Shown here: piece after piece, positions 27,245-36,270 of the stretch
Numbering within the stretch: the stretch's first letter is position 1
How the letters are laid out: each line of letters starts with the position of its first letter
Assembly (NCBI GenBank): GCA_937949555.1
Contig: CALEDV010000048.1
Span: 1-64,000, forward strand
DNA length: 64,000 nucleotides
Direction of reading: 5' to 3'
Origin: an uncultured bacterium
GTDB lineage: Bacteria; Nitrospirota; Thermodesulfovibrionia; Thermodesulfovibrionales; Dissulfurispiraceae
Position numbers and translations under genes: made by a program
The notes under the pieces: model-generated
Databases searched by the model: none
Seen by the model: the letters and a program-made list of their open reading frames with translations, nothing else
What the model was told of the DNA's origin: nothing

Positions 27245-28384
27245 ATGCCTCTCTACGAGTCAATACTTAACAGCTTAGAAGAAGCAGTACTCCTCTTTGA
27301 TAAAAAAGGCAGACTTTTATATCTTAACAGGTTAGGAGAAGAGCTTTTTGGAAGGAGCCTGCGAGACCTGATAGATCGTGGTGTTAATGGGCTTTTTACG
27401 GATTCATGCGACATACCGAGATTAGTTAAAAAGACCCTTGACGAAGGAAGGCCCCACAAAGGAAGAGATATAAGATTAAAGGGGCTAAGAGACACCTCTA
27501 TGGATGTCTATATATGCCCTCTTTACGATGAAGTCGCTATTGAAAATCTGCAGCAGGATAAAGACATTAAGGCAAGGCAGGACAGCTCCCAAAGGGAACC
27601 AAGGGGTGCTTTGTTGTGTCTCAGGGACAACTCCTATCTATCGGATACAGAAGATTATCACTTTGACTCCCTCCTTTATCTACTTGGCTCTATAGCCCAC
27701 GAGATCAAGAATCCCCTTAGCGGCATCAAAGGCGCTGCCCAGATACTTGGCTCTAAGATACCATCGCTGCAGGAAGATGAGTGTATTAAGATGATCCTTA
27801 AAGAGACTGACAGGCTCAATACAGTGCTCCAGAGTTATCTTACAATGACAAGAAAACCAATCTTTAACAATCTGAATATTCACGAGGTGCTTGAGCACTC
27901 CCTAAAGGTGCTGTCACCTGTGATAAAATCAAAATATATTGCCGTAAATAAATCCTATGACCCGAGTTTGCCGCATATCTTAGGAGATGAGAGCAAGCTG
28001 CTTCAGGTGTTTATAAATATCTTTAAAAACGCCACTGAATCGTTGTCTCTAAAAAGGAAAAACAGGGAGATCTCTGTTGCCTCAAGGCTGTCTAATGAGT
28101 ATGTGGTAATTTATGACTCTAACAAAGACAGTATTAATAAGGGGGGAAGAAAAAGGCAGCGATGGATTATCATAACCATCAGGGATAATGGCTCTGGAAT
28201 AGATACAGAGGATCAAAAGAAGATCTTTCTTCCCTTTTACACAAACAAAAGGGGAGGAAGTGGACTTGGACTCTCCTTATCTAAAAAGATAATAAAAGAC
28301 CATGGAGGTATAATTAAGGTGAAAAGCCAAATTGACAAAGGCGCTGCATTTGAGGTCTATCTTCCTATAAGGATGGAATCCTAA
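27245..28384 (+). CDS. NtrB-like histidine kinase (PAS-HisKA-HATPase)
   Basis: 379 residues: PAS (ILNSLEEAVLLFDKKGRLLYLN), phospho-acceptor GSIAHEIKNPLSGIKGAAQIL near residue 145, N box FKNATESL, and ATP-lid motifs ITIRDNGSGIDTEDQKKIFLPFY and GGSGLGLSLSKKI. It is cytoplasmic, like NtrB, and is followed three bases later by its NtrC-type partner. The signal is unknown. Confidence 0.9.
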   Translation: MPLYESILNSLEEAVLLFDKKGRLLYLNRLGEELFGRSLRDLIDRGVNGLFTDSCDIPRLVKKTLDEGRPHKGRDIRLKGLRDTSMDVYICPLYDEVAIENLQQDKDIKARQDSSQREPRGALLCLRDNSYLSDTEDYHFDSLLYLLGSIAHEIKNPLSGIKGAAQILGSKIPSLQEDECIKMILKETDRLNTVLQSYLTMTRKPIFNNLNIHEVLEHSLKVLSPVIKSKYIAVNKSYDPSLPHILGDESKLLQVFINIFKNATESLSLKRKNREISVASRLSNEYVVIYDSNKDSINKGGRKRQRWIIITIRDNGSGIDTEDQKKIFLPFYTNKRGGSGLGLSLSKKIIKDHGGIIKVKSQIDKGAAFEVYLPIRMES

Positions 28385-28386
28385 GG

Positions 28387-29778
28387 TTGTCTGACAATAG
28401 AATACTGCTTATAGATGACGACGATGCCGTAGTATGGGTTGTGCAGAGGGCTCTGGAGCCTCTTGGCTATGAGGTCAGCGCTGTTAAATCATTAAGGGAA
28501 GGCAAAAGGGCTCTCGCAGGTTTTAAGCTTATACTCTTGGACATGATGCTGCCCGATGGAAACGGCATAGAGCTACTCTCAGAGATCAAGACACTAAACC
28601 CAGAGGCTGTGGTCATAATCATAACAGCCAATGGGAGAATGGAGAGTGCCATAAATGCCATGAAAGAAGGCGCCTACGACTATCTCGAAAAACCTTTTGA
28701 CATTGATGAACTGACAATTACTATAAAAAGGGCATTCAGAGATATTATCATGAGAGAGGAGATATTAGCATTAAGAGACAAGGCTGAGGAGAAATCTCCA
28801 CTTCAAATAGTTGGAAAGTCCAAGAGCATGTTAAGGGTTTTTAAGGAGATAGGCAAGGTTGCGCCAAGGGATGTAACAGTGCTTATCTCTGGAGAAAGCG
28901 GCACGGGCAAGGAATTGGTAGCTAAGGCAATGCACAATAACAGCGCCAGAAAATATGGGCCCTTTGTGGCAATCAACTGCGCATCTATTCCAAAGGAACT
29001 CCTGGAGGCTGAACTCTTTGGCTGGGAAAAGGGGGCATTCTCAGGAGCCATTGAAAAACGGACAGGCAAGATACATGCAGCCTCAGAGGGCACCTTATTT
29101 CTTGATGAGGTCTCAGAGCTTGATATAAATCTGCAGGCAAAACTATTGAGGTTTATGCAGGAACAGGAATACAGCCCCCTTGGGAGCGATAGAACCATAA
29201 AGGCAAATGTCCGCATCATAGGCGCTACAAACAAAGACCTTAAGGACTGTGTAAAAAAAGATGCCTTCAGAGAGGACCTCTACTATCGTTTTAATGTTAT
29301 AGAAATCAAGATCCCAGCGCTTAGGGAAAGGAAGGAAGACATCATGCTCCTAGCAAGGTATTTCCTTGAGGAATCTGTTAGGCTCTTTGATCTTACCCCA
29401 AAGGATTTCTCAAAGGACGCTATAAAGGCCATCCTTGACTATCAATGGCCTGGTAATGTGAGAGAGCTTCAGAACATGATAAAAAGGGCATCTATATTGT
29501 CAAAAAGCGCCCTCATAGAGCCAAGGGATCTTTTCTACGAAGAACAAGGCTTCTGCTCAATAAAAGATTTTCTTGAGGGCAAACTAAACAACTACATTCA
29601 CAAAATGGCAGGCGTGGAAAATTCAAGTCTATATGAAACGGTAATCACTGAGGTAGAAAGGGCATTGCTGAGTCTTGTAATGAAGGAGACTGGGGGCAAC
29701 CAAACAAAGGCATCAAAACTGCTTGGCATCAATCGTAATACCTTAAACAAGAAGATCAAAGAACTAAAGGTCAGTTAA
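28387..29778 (+). CDS. NtrC-family sigma-54 response regulator
   Basis: 463 residues: receiver (ILLIDDDDAVVWVV, aspartate in LILLDMMLPDGNG), AAA+ domain with Walker A ISGESGTGKELVAK near residue 175 and Walker B GTLFLDEVSEL, and a Fis-type helix-turn-helix at the C-terminus (GGNQTKASKLLGINRNTLNKKI). The sigma-54 contact loop reads GAFSGA rather than GAFTGA. The start is TTG 28387. It is paired with the upstream kinase. Confidence 0.92.
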   Translation: MSDNRILLIDDDDAVVWVVQRALEPLGYEVSAVKSLREGKRALAGFKLILLDMMLPDGNGIELLSEIKTLNPEAVVIIITANGRMESAINAMKEGAYDYLEKPFDIDELTITIKRAFRDIIMREEILALRDKAEEKSPLQIVGKSKSMLRVFKEIGKVAPRDVTVLISGESGTGKELVAKAMHNNSARKYGPFVAINCASIPKELLEAELFGWEKGAFSGAIEKRTGKIHAASEGTLFLDEVSELDINLQAKLLRFMQEQEYSPLGSDRTIKANVRIIGATNKDLKDCVKKDAFREDLYYRFNVIEIKIPALRERKEDIMLLARYFLEESVRLFDLTPKDFSKDAIKAILDYQWPGNVRELQNMIKRASILSKSALIEPRDLFYEEQGFCSIKDFLEGKLNNYIHKMAGVENSSLYETVITEVERALLSLVMKETGGNQTKASKLLGINRNTLNKKIKELKVS

Positions 29779-31167
29779 TCTCTCCGTGCCTTGTTTATCC
29801 TTAACTGCCTGTTTGTAGTAGTCAGGATAGAGCCTTTGAGCACATTCTGGACATAGGGAGTGAGAAAACTCCGCCTCTGAGTGTTCTGTGATGTATGATT
29901 CAATCTGCTGCCAGTAACCACTGTCATCACGAATCTTTTTGCAAGAGGAACATATAGGCAGCATACCAGATAACATCTTCAGCTTATCAAGGGCGCTTTG
30001 TAGTTCTGTAATAAGCCTTTCTTTTTCTGCAATAAGCATATAACGTTTTGTGATATTCCTGTTTACCCCTCTAAATCCTTTTATCTCTCCCCCCTGATTT
30101 ATAATTGGCACACCGTTAGATTCAACAAAAACCATCGCCCCGTCCTTTCTTTTAAGGGGCATTACCCATCCGTTAAAGGGCTGTTTGTTCTCAAGGAAAC
30201 TATTAAAACCAGAAACCCCAAAAAATACCTCCTCAGGAGCCATGAAATCGTATATCTTTTTGCCAATCACCTCATCGGGGGCAAATCCAAGCATGTCAAT
30301 GGTCTGTGAGCTTGAATAGGTATATATGCCCTGTGAATCTACTTCCCATATCCAATCGCTCGTAGATTCTATCAGTGCTTTTAGCTTTATCTCACTTTGA
30401 GCAAGGGCTTCAGCGGTTGCCCTGTGCCTTAGAATCTCATCTTTAAGCACAGCCGATGAAGTCTCAAGCTTCTCAACCATGTCGTTTACTGCCCTTTTAA
30501 GTTGACTTATCTCATCACTCCCCTTAACAGGCAGTCTTAAATCAAACCTTCCTTGCGATATGTTTTTCAAACCCTCCACGAGGTTGTTATAGGGCGCTAC
30601 CATGCTATGTTTAACCATGAGGGCATTTATTCCAATGAAAAATACTACCAGTAAAATTATGGTCAAGGTTATATAACCTGTTCTTGCGAGTATTTCTTCT
30701 GTCTTGCCTCTACTTATAGCTAACAATTTGGCTGTATCAGAGAGCATATAATCAAGCTTAATGTCTATCTGATTCTTCAGCAGGTTCCTATATTCTACAT
30801 CAAGATTATCAGGATACTTGTCCAGCCCTTGGCTTATCAGTTGATTACTCTCCTCTAATGCAGCCCTTACCCTTTTTACTATTACCCTTTGTTCTTGATT
30901 TGAAAAATCACCCATACTTGTTAATGTGCTTAAAAGGTTAGCATACCTTGCATCCCACTGAAATCTTGCCCTGCTATCATTGCCATATAATAGGTCATCA
31001 TTGAGAAGATGAAACTGAAATATGTCTTGAAACACACTGTATATCCTGTCCTTCTGTACATTTTCTCGTTCTATATCTCTGTAAGAAACAGACATTATGC
31101 CCGTAATTAATAGCAGCCCTAATAGAGGCGCTGTTATTATTAGCTTTAATTTTGTTTTGATGCTCAT
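29764..31167 (-). CDS. Membrane HAMP-PAS sensor with C-terminal cysteine module
   Basis: 467 residues. A transmembrane helix near the N-terminus, a periplasmic four-helix-like sensor domain, a second helix (about 160-185), HAMP (VAPYNNLVEGLKNISQGRFDLRLPV), a coiled coil, and a PAS domain (LIESTSDWIWEVDSQGIYTY). It ends in PICSSCKKIRDDSGYW...HSLCPECAQRLYP, two CxxC pairs that may bind a metal. No kinase, GGDEF or methyl-accepting domain is present, so the output is unknown. The gene is preceded by a c-di-GMP riboswitch, and its 3' end overlaps that of the NtrC-type gene. Confidence 0.82.
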   Translation of the reverse strand: MSIKTKLKLIITAPLLGLLLITGIMSVSYRDIERENVQKDRIYSVFQDIFQFHLLNDDLLYGNDSRARFQWDARYANLLSTLTSMGDFSNQEQRVIVKRVRAALEESNQLISQGLDKYPDNLDVEYRNLLKNQIDIKLDYMLSDTAKLLAISRGKTEEILARTGYITLTIILLVVFFIGINALMVKHSMVAPYNNLVEGLKNISQGRFDLRLPVKGSDEISQLKRAVNDMVEKLETSSAVLKDEILRHRATAEALAQSEIKLKALIESTSDWIWEVDSQGIYTYSSSQTIDMLGFAPDEVIGKKIYDFMAPEEVFFGVSGFNSFLENKQPFNGWVMPLKRKDGAMVFVESNGVPIINQGGEIKGFRGVNRNITKRYMLIAEKERLITELQSALDKLKMLSGMLPICSSCKKIRDDSGYWQQIESYITEHSEAEFSHSLCPECAQRLYPDYYKQAVKDKQGTERLTDL

Positions 31168-31267
31168 TGTCTGCTCACCTTACTTTTCTGTTCAATGGCT
31201 CCAATGCGTCAACAAAAATATATAAATTCCACATTCCTACTGGTTATTACACCCAATGAAACAATCA

Positions 31268-31298
31268 AAAAAAAAGCCTGTCCAAAGAAAGGACAGGC
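31268..31298 (-). terminator. Intrinsic terminator of the riboswitch expression platform
   Basis: GCCTGTCC (RNA GCCUGUCC) pairs with GGACAGGC over a 7-base loop, followed by a run of about nine U. It lies between the aptamer and the HAMP-PAS start codon. The CUGUC of the aptamer 3' side could pair with GACAG of the terminator, giving an alternative antiterminator; that is inference. Confidence 0.85.
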
Positions 31299-31318
31299 GC
31301 TAATTGCATTTATAGCCC

Positions 31319-31409
31319 CTCCACTTCGACAGCCCCTCTATCCACTTAATAAAATGGATGGTAGCTTTGCGTCACACAGTTGCCTGTGCTTTGCCCTTTC
31401 GGTGGTTAT
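31319..31409 (-). ncRNA. Cyclic di-GMP-I (GEMM) riboswitch aptamer
   Basis: On the minus strand the RNA has P1 CCAC/GUGG, the conserved AAAGGGCAAAG, and P2 CACAG-GCAA-CUGUG with a GNRA tetraloop. Then comes the signature GACGCAAAGC, the P3 hairpin AUCCA/UGGAU, and GGGGCUGUCGAAG before the closing strand. This is the type I c-di-GMP aptamer. The bases around G20 remain G, favouring c-di-GMP over 3',3'-cGAMP. The downstream terminator makes this a transcriptional switch for the HAMP-PAS gene. Confidence 0.88.
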
Positions 31410-31415
31410 GCCTTA

Positions 31416-31444
31416 TTTATAATCCCCTTTATGTTAATTGTCAA
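31416..31444 (-). promoter_or_regulatory. Sigma70 promoter of the riboswitch leader
   Basis: On the minus strand TTGACA (31439-31444) and TATAAA (31416-31421) are separated by 17 bases. Transcription would begin a few bases before the aptamer P1 stem. Confidence 0.8.
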
Positions 31445-31494
31445 GTAAAAATTGAGGATATCTGTTTATTAGAAATGTAGGATAAGGACCTCTT

Positions 31495-32160
31495 TTAGTT
31501 AATCTGAATGTATTGCTGCCACAGCATAAAAAGCTCCTTTGTGGCTCTCAGATCAAGCACACAATACCTCGCAATCTCTTCATACCTGCCAGATTTAAAC
31601 ATCTCAGGCACTAAATATCCATTGAGTTCTTCTGATTTAGGACTCTTGATGCCAAAGGTTCGGCACCAAATGTCAAGGGCAAACTTTCTTGTAATACCAT
31701 AAAAGGTAAGCCTGTCAAGGAGATCTATATGTTCATCGCTGTAGCGGTTTGGTATGAGATTCCTTGAAGGCTTTACCCTGTGCACTGCAGAACGGATTGC
31801 AATAAAAGGGGCATCAAAGGCCCTGCCATTGAAGGTGACAATCTGTTTGTATTTTGAGACTACCTCCCAGAATTTTTTAATAATATCCTGCTCTGTGCCA
31901 CTCTCATAGGTGATCCCCTCATCTTCAAAGGCATGGAAGTGTTCTCTGTCCTGGTAATACACAACGCCCTTATCTGAGTCAGGATTAAGCATTCCTATAG
32001 CCACTATCTCCCCTGTTAGCGGATAGAAGGACAGGCTTTCCTTTACCTTCTGCATCTCCGCCTCTGAGTCAGCAAATCTCAAGAGGTAATCTTGGGTTGC
32101 CCTGTCAAGATACTCAAAATCAAAGCCAGAGGTCTCTATGTCAACTATTATCCTGCTCAA
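31495..32160 (-). CDS. PolB-like 3'-5' exonuclease (RNase H fold)
   Basis: A 221-residue DEDD-type exonuclease: IIVDIETSGFD (Exo I DxE), VTFNGRAFDAPF (Exo II D) and YCVLDLRATKELF (Exo III). This matches the predicted PolB-like exonuclease family rather than DnaQ proper. It probably degrades single-stranded DNA in repair, which is inference. It is the last gene of the operon starting at the transketolase genes, five bases after ctpA. Confidence 0.82.
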   Translation of the reverse strand: MSRIIVDIETSGFDFEYLDRATQDYLLRFADSEAEMQKVKESLSFYPLTGEIVAIGMLNPDSDKGVVYYQDREHFHAFEDEGITYESGTEQDIIKKFWEVVSKYKQIVTFNGRAFDAPFIAIRSAVHRVKPSRNLIPNRYSDEHIDLLDRLTFYGITRKFALDIWCRTFGIKSPKSEELNGYLVPEMFKSGRYEEIARYCVLDLRATKELFMLWQQYIQIN

Positions 32161-32165
32161 CGAAA

Positions 32166-33464
32166 CTATTTAGCCTTTACCATATTGTCAAAAACCTTCC
32201 ATGTCTTTATCACATCAATCGCCCTTTGTAGCTGGGTATCATCCTTCTCATCAACCTCAAAGGGCGCCGTCTCTTTATCTGTCTTTTCCTCTGGTGTCTG
32301 TTCATTTCTCAGATGCTTCTCAAGGTCTCTTTCTCGTATAACAGGCATCTCCTTGGAATTTTTATCCTTGCTCTCAAGTTTTACCACAATATCAGGGGTA
32401 ATACCTACACCCTGGATGCTTGTGCCCTTTGGAGTGTAATACTTTGCCGTAGTGAGCCTCAACCCAGAACCATCACTAAGGGGGATGAGACTTTGAACCG
32501 AACCCTTGCCAAAGGTCTGGACACCTACAATCACAGCCCTGTTCCAGTCCTTCAGCGCACCAGCAACAATCTCAGAGGCGCTGGCGCTTCCCTGATTAAC
32601 CAGCACTACCATAGGTATGTCAGTGTATCCTGGCTTATCAAGTTCGGTAAAATACTCAGTCTTGTCACCCTTTCTGCCCTTTATATACACCACAAGTTTT
32701 TTAGGAGGCAGAAAATGTTCTGCTACCTCTACTGCGCTGTTAAGCAACCCTCCAGGATCATTTCTAAGGTCAAGTATCAGAGATGTCATGCCCTCTTTTT
32801 TCAGTTTGTCAAGGGCCCTTACAAGGTCTGTTGCAGAGGCCTCCTGAAACTGCGTAAGCTTTACATATCCTATATCGTCTTGAAGCATCTTAGCCTTCAC
32901 ACTCTTTATCTTTATGGTGTCCCTGACAATAGTATAATCCTTCGCATCCTTGACGCCCTCTCTAATTATCGTAATAATGAGACTTGTGCCCTTCTTGCCC
33001 CTCATTTTTGATACAGCATCGTGGATTGACATATTCTTTGTGCTTTCATTGTTGATCTTTATTATCTTGTCGCCAGCCTTGATGCCAGCCTTAAAGGCTG
33101 GTGTATCTTCAATAGGTGCAATCACAGTGAGCATATTGTCTTTTATACCAATCTGTATGCCAATCCCCCCAAATTCACCCTTTGTCTCTACCTGTAGTTC
33201 CTTAAATGCCTCAGGGGTAAGATAACCAGAATGGGGGTCAAGGGATGTGACCATTCCCTTAATAGCGCCCTGCACAAGATCCTTGCCCTTTACCTCCTCA
33301 ACATAATTCTTTTTTATAAGGGATAGAACCTCCGTAAATGCCTTTAAATCCTCATAACTGCTTTGTGCATTGACTCCGGTAACAGCCCAACGAGCAAAAA
33401 CTAAAAACCCTGTTAAAACAACTACCGATAATGCTGCTGCCACCCATCTCTTTTTAGAAACCAT
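32166..33464 (-). CDS. ctpA: C-terminal processing protease (S41)
   Basis: 432 residues: N-terminal signal/anchor (RWVAAALSVVVLTGFLVFARW), PDZ domain (FGGIGIQIGIKDNMLTVIAP through GIKAGDKIIKINNEST), and S41 protease with LILDLRNDPGGLL, catalytic serine in VNQGSASASEIVAGAL and lysine in VGVQTFGKGSVQ. Periplasmic CtpA trims or degrades envelope proteins, including cell-wall hydrolases. Its position behind envC supports that role. Confidence 0.93.
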   Translation of the reverse strand: MVSKKRWVAAALSVVVLTGFLVFARWAVTGVNAQSSYEDLKAFTEVLSLIKKNYVEEVKGKDLVQGAIKGMVTSLDPHSGYLTPEAFKELQVETKGEFGGIGIQIGIKDNMLTVIAPIEDTPAFKAGIKAGDKIIKINNESTKNMSIHDAVSKMRGKKGTSLIITIIREGVKDAKDYTIVRDTIKIKSVKAKMLQDDIGYVKLTQFQEASATDLVRALDKLKKEGMTSLILDLRNDPGGLLNSAVEVAEHFLPPKKLVVYIKGRKGDKTEYFTELDKPGYTDIPMVVLVNQGSASASEIVAGALKDWNRAVIVGVQTFGKGSVQSLIPLSDGSGLRLTTAKYYTPKGTSIQGVGITPDIVVKLESKDKNSKEMPVIRERDLEKHLRNEQTPEEKTDKETAPFEVDEKDDTQLQRAIDVIKTWKVFDNMVKAK

Positions 33465-33499
33465 TTAACTGCCTCCCTGTGTATTATGTTTGCCTAAAA

Positions 33500-34687
33500 T
33501 TATCTTCTCAGCCACTGTTGAGGATCAAGGGGCTTGCCCTTATATCTTACCTCAAAATACAATCCCGTTGAACCTATTGCCGTTGACTCTCCTGCTTCTC
33601 CTACAACCTGCTGCGCCTTTATATCTGAACCATTCTTGACAATTATCTTAGATAGGTTGCCATAAAGGGTATGATAGCCTCCGCCATGGCTTATTATCAC
33701 AAGCTGTCCATAACCCTTGAATTCGCTGGCATAAACTACTTTGCCCTCATGCACTGCATTGATTGAAGCGCCCTTTGAGGTTTTAATATGGACACCACTC
33801 CTAAATACAGGAAGATTAAAAATAGGATCCACCTGACTGCCATATTGCATCACTACATTACCTTGTACAGGCCATGGCAGTCTGCCCTTGTGCGTTGCAA
33901 AACCTGTATCCTCAGAGGGATCATCCTTATCTCCTGGTTTTGCCTGAGACCTCCTCTTCTGCCTCAGTTCACGCTCTCTTCGCTCGGCTTCCTGAATTAT
34001 TTTTAACATGCGGTTTGAAGCGTCCTGAAGCTCTGCTACCATCTTCTCGTAGGACCTCTTTTCCTTCCTTACATTGGCAAGCAATTGCTCCCTCTCTTTT
34101 TTCTTCTCCACCACTGACTCTTCCATCTTCGTCAACTTCTTCTCTTCAGCCCTTAGTTCTTCATGAAGCCTCTTAAGCTCACTCTGCTCCAATGAAAGGG
34201 TCTTAAGACTACCCTTAAAGGCAAGTATGAGCCTGTAATCATGAGAAGATATATCCTTAATATACTTCACTGCCCTAACAGTCTCGACAATATCAGTGCC
34301 ACTGAGCAGTATAAGAATAACATCCTTTTCAACATCCTTCCGCTGTATCGCCCTTAACCTCTTCTTCAGCAATGCCTGTTCCTTTTCAAGGGAAGAACTG
34401 TAAGTCCTTATGTCCCTTTGGACATTAGCTATCTTTTGTTGAATGCCCTGTATCTTTTTCCTTTGGGTGTTCAATTGATTTTCAATTTCTGCAAGTTCGG
34501 ACTGAACCTTTCTAAGCTCATATATTACAGACTGTTCTTTTTTTTGCACATTTTCAAGTCTTTTCTTCTGGACATTTAGATCCCTTTGTATGCGCCTGTA
34601 TTCGTCCTTTGGGTCTTCAGCCCATGATACTATAGGGATAAGCAGGATTAAAAGGATCGCACAGAGCATGAGACGCATCATCATCAT
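33500..34687 (-). CDS. envC: EnvC-like murein hydrolase activator
   Basis: 395 residues: signal peptide (LMLCAILLILLIPIVSWAED), long coiled coils (about residues 25-240), and a C-terminal LytM/M23 domain with NLPVFRSGVHIKTSKGASINAVHEGKVVYAS and GGGYHTLYGNLS. The zinc ligands of active M23 enzymes are changed (VHIKT, YGNL), as in EnvC, which activates amidases instead of cutting itself. It works with the adjacent FtsEX at division. Confidence 0.88.
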   Translation of the reverse strand: MMMMRLMLCAILLILLIPIVSWAEDPKDEYRRIQRDLNVQKKRLENVQKKEQSVIYELRKVQSELAEIENQLNTQRKKIQGIQQKIANVQRDIRTYSSSLEKEQALLKKRLRAIQRKDVEKDVILILLSGTDIVETVRAVKYIKDISSHDYRLILAFKGSLKTLSLEQSELKRLHEELRAEEKKLTKMEESVVEKKKEREQLLANVRKEKRSYEKMVAELQDASNRMLKIIQEAERRERELRQKRRSQAKPGDKDDPSEDTGFATHKGRLPWPVQGNVVMQYGSQVDPIFNLPVFRSGVHIKTSKGASINAVHEGKVVYASEFKGYGQLVIISHGGGYHTLYGNLSKIIVKNGSDIKAQQVVGEAGESTAIGSTGLYFEVRYKGKPLDPQQWLRR

Positions 34688-34708
34688 AGATTTAGGTTGT
34701 GCCTGTTT

Positions 34709-35584
34709 TCAAAACCTCAACCTACCTACAGCAATCAATGCCCCTGTAACACCAAGCACAATTCCTACCAAAGGAAAGATTGCAATTATCTCTGTGGGAT
34801 AAAGAAGGGTCTGCAGCAAAGGAAACACGGAACTCAACCTATAGGTGACAGCAAAATAGAAGACCAATGAGATGCCAATACTAATCAGCCCTCCCATGAA
34901 ACCGATTATGCCTCCCTCAAACAAAAAGGGAACCCTTATAAAGGAGCGTGTGGCCCCAAGGAGTTTTAGGGTCTCTATTTCATCCTTGCGGCGGTAAAAG
35001 AGAATCTTTACAGTACTGTAGACGACGAATATTATGCCTGATGCCAGAGTTGCAAGTATAATAAGACCCATATTAGAAACTGACTTATAAAAGGCACTGA
35101 TCACTTCGGCTATCTTTTCCGCACTATATACATCATTTATTCCCTTAAGTGTCTTCAGTTCTGTAGAGGTCTTTATAACCTGTTGGGGGTTTATGTAGGA
35201 CCTTTTAAGTTTGATCTCAAGGGCAGGAGAAAGGGGATTGACCTCAAGTCCATCAAATATATAACTGTCATCCTTAAGTCTTTCTCTTAATTCCTTCAAT
35301 GCCTCATCCTTGGATATGTATCTTAAACCCTCAACCTCCTGTCTCTGATGCACCTTATTGATTATTGATTCTATCTCCTCCTTCGAAAGATTGTCCTCCA
35401 AGAAAATGACCATACCGAATCGTTCATGCAGTTTTTCGGCAAGGTAATCAATATTGTAAATAAATAATCCTGTGAGGACTATTATCAGTAGGCTTGAAGC
35501 CACAGTCATAACGCAGAGCAGATTTATCCACTTTTCCTGCACCATACTCTTGACTGCTGTCTTTGCCCCGTAGAGGATGTACAT
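34709..35584 (-). CDS. ftsX: Cell-division protein FtsX
   Basis: 291 residues with four transmembrane helices and a periplasmic loop between the first two (residues about 50-160). Typical pieces are INLLCVMTVASSLLIIVLTGLFIYN, ISKDEALKELRERLKDD, VNPLSPALEIKL and RRKDEIETLKLLGATRSFIRVPFLFEG. FtsX transmits ATP hydrolysis by FtsE across the membrane to EnvC and amidases. It overlaps ftsE by one base. Confidence 0.92.
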   Translation of the reverse strand: MYILYGAKTAVKSMVQEKWINLLCVMTVASSLLIIVLTGLFIYNIDYLAEKLHERFGMVIFLEDNLSKEEIESIINKVHQRQEVEGLRYISKDEALKELRERLKDDSYIFDGLEVNPLSPALEIKLKRSYINPQQVIKTSTELKTLKGINDVYSAEKIAEVISAFYKSVSNMGLIILATLASGIIFVVYSTVKILFYRRKDEIETLKLLGATRSFIRVPFLFEGGIIGFMGGLISIGISLVFYFAVTYRLSSVFPLLQTLLYPTEIIAIFPLVGIVLGVTGALIAVGRLRF

Positions 35585-36270
35585 CAGCCCTGTTCCTCTT
35601 TTACGATCCTGTTGGAATCTATCTTGAGCACCCTCTTGCCAGTACCACGAAAGAGTTCACGGTTGTGGGTGGCGACAATTATTGTGGAACCATTGATATT
35701 TATATCTCTCAGGAGGTTTATAATGTCAATGGCCGTATTTGGGTCAAGGTTGCCTGTAGGTTCATCGGCAAGTATTACTTGGGGATCAGCCACAATAGCC
35801 CTGGCAATAACAATCCTCTGCTGCTCTCCACCTGAAAGGGACTTAGGGTTGCTGTCAGACACATGCCTAAGATTGACCTTTTTAAGCGCCTCTGAGACCC
35901 GTTGCCTTATCTCTTTTTCATTTATACCCCTAATCCTCAATGCGAGGGCAACATTGTCATATACAGTAGAACCTCTAAGGAGCTTAAAATCTTGAAATAC
36001 AATGCCAATATTTCTCCTCAAATAGGGTATGTCAGAGGGTTTGATTGAGGTAACATTGTATTTGCCTATAGTTATTTCACCTTCATCGGCATCCTCAGCC
36101 TTGTATATCAGTTTCATGAGCGTTGACTTTCCTGCGCCGCTCGGACCAGTTATAAAAATCATCTCCCCCTTTTCAACGGTAAAGCTTACTGATCTAAGCA
36201 CAGTGTGGTAATCATAGAACTTTGAGACATTATCAAAAACAATCATGGGATTAATGCTAGGGTTATCCAA
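35584..36270 (-). CDS. ftsE: Cell-division ATP-binding protein FtsE
   Basis: 228 residues: Walker A ITGPSGAGKSTLMKLIYKAE, Q-loop FQDFKLL, signature SLSGGEQQRIVIARAI, Walker B VILADEPTGNLDPNTA and His-loop VATHNREL. It is the ATPase of the FtsEX pair. The ORF can start at TTG 36270, which overlaps the transketolase stop; an in-frame ATG at 36246 (MIVFDNVSKFY) is a good alternative. Confidence 0.92.
   Translation of the reverse strand: MDNPSINPMIVFDNVSKFYDYHTVLRSVSFTVEKGEMIFITGPSGAGKSTLMKLIYKAEDADEGEITIGKYNVTSIKPSDIPYLRRNIGIVFQDFKLLRGSTVYDNVALALRIRGINEKEIRQRVSEALKKVNLRHVSDSNPKSLSGGEQQRIVIARAIVADPQVILADEPTGNLDPNTAIDIINLLRDININGSTIIVATHNRELFRGTGKRVLKIDSNRIVKEEQG

Noticed and set aside
31319..31409. 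3',3'-cGAMP riboswitch instead of c-di-GMP
   Set aside because: The ligand-specifying G in the AGGGCAAA region is retained rather than changed to A; still worth testing.
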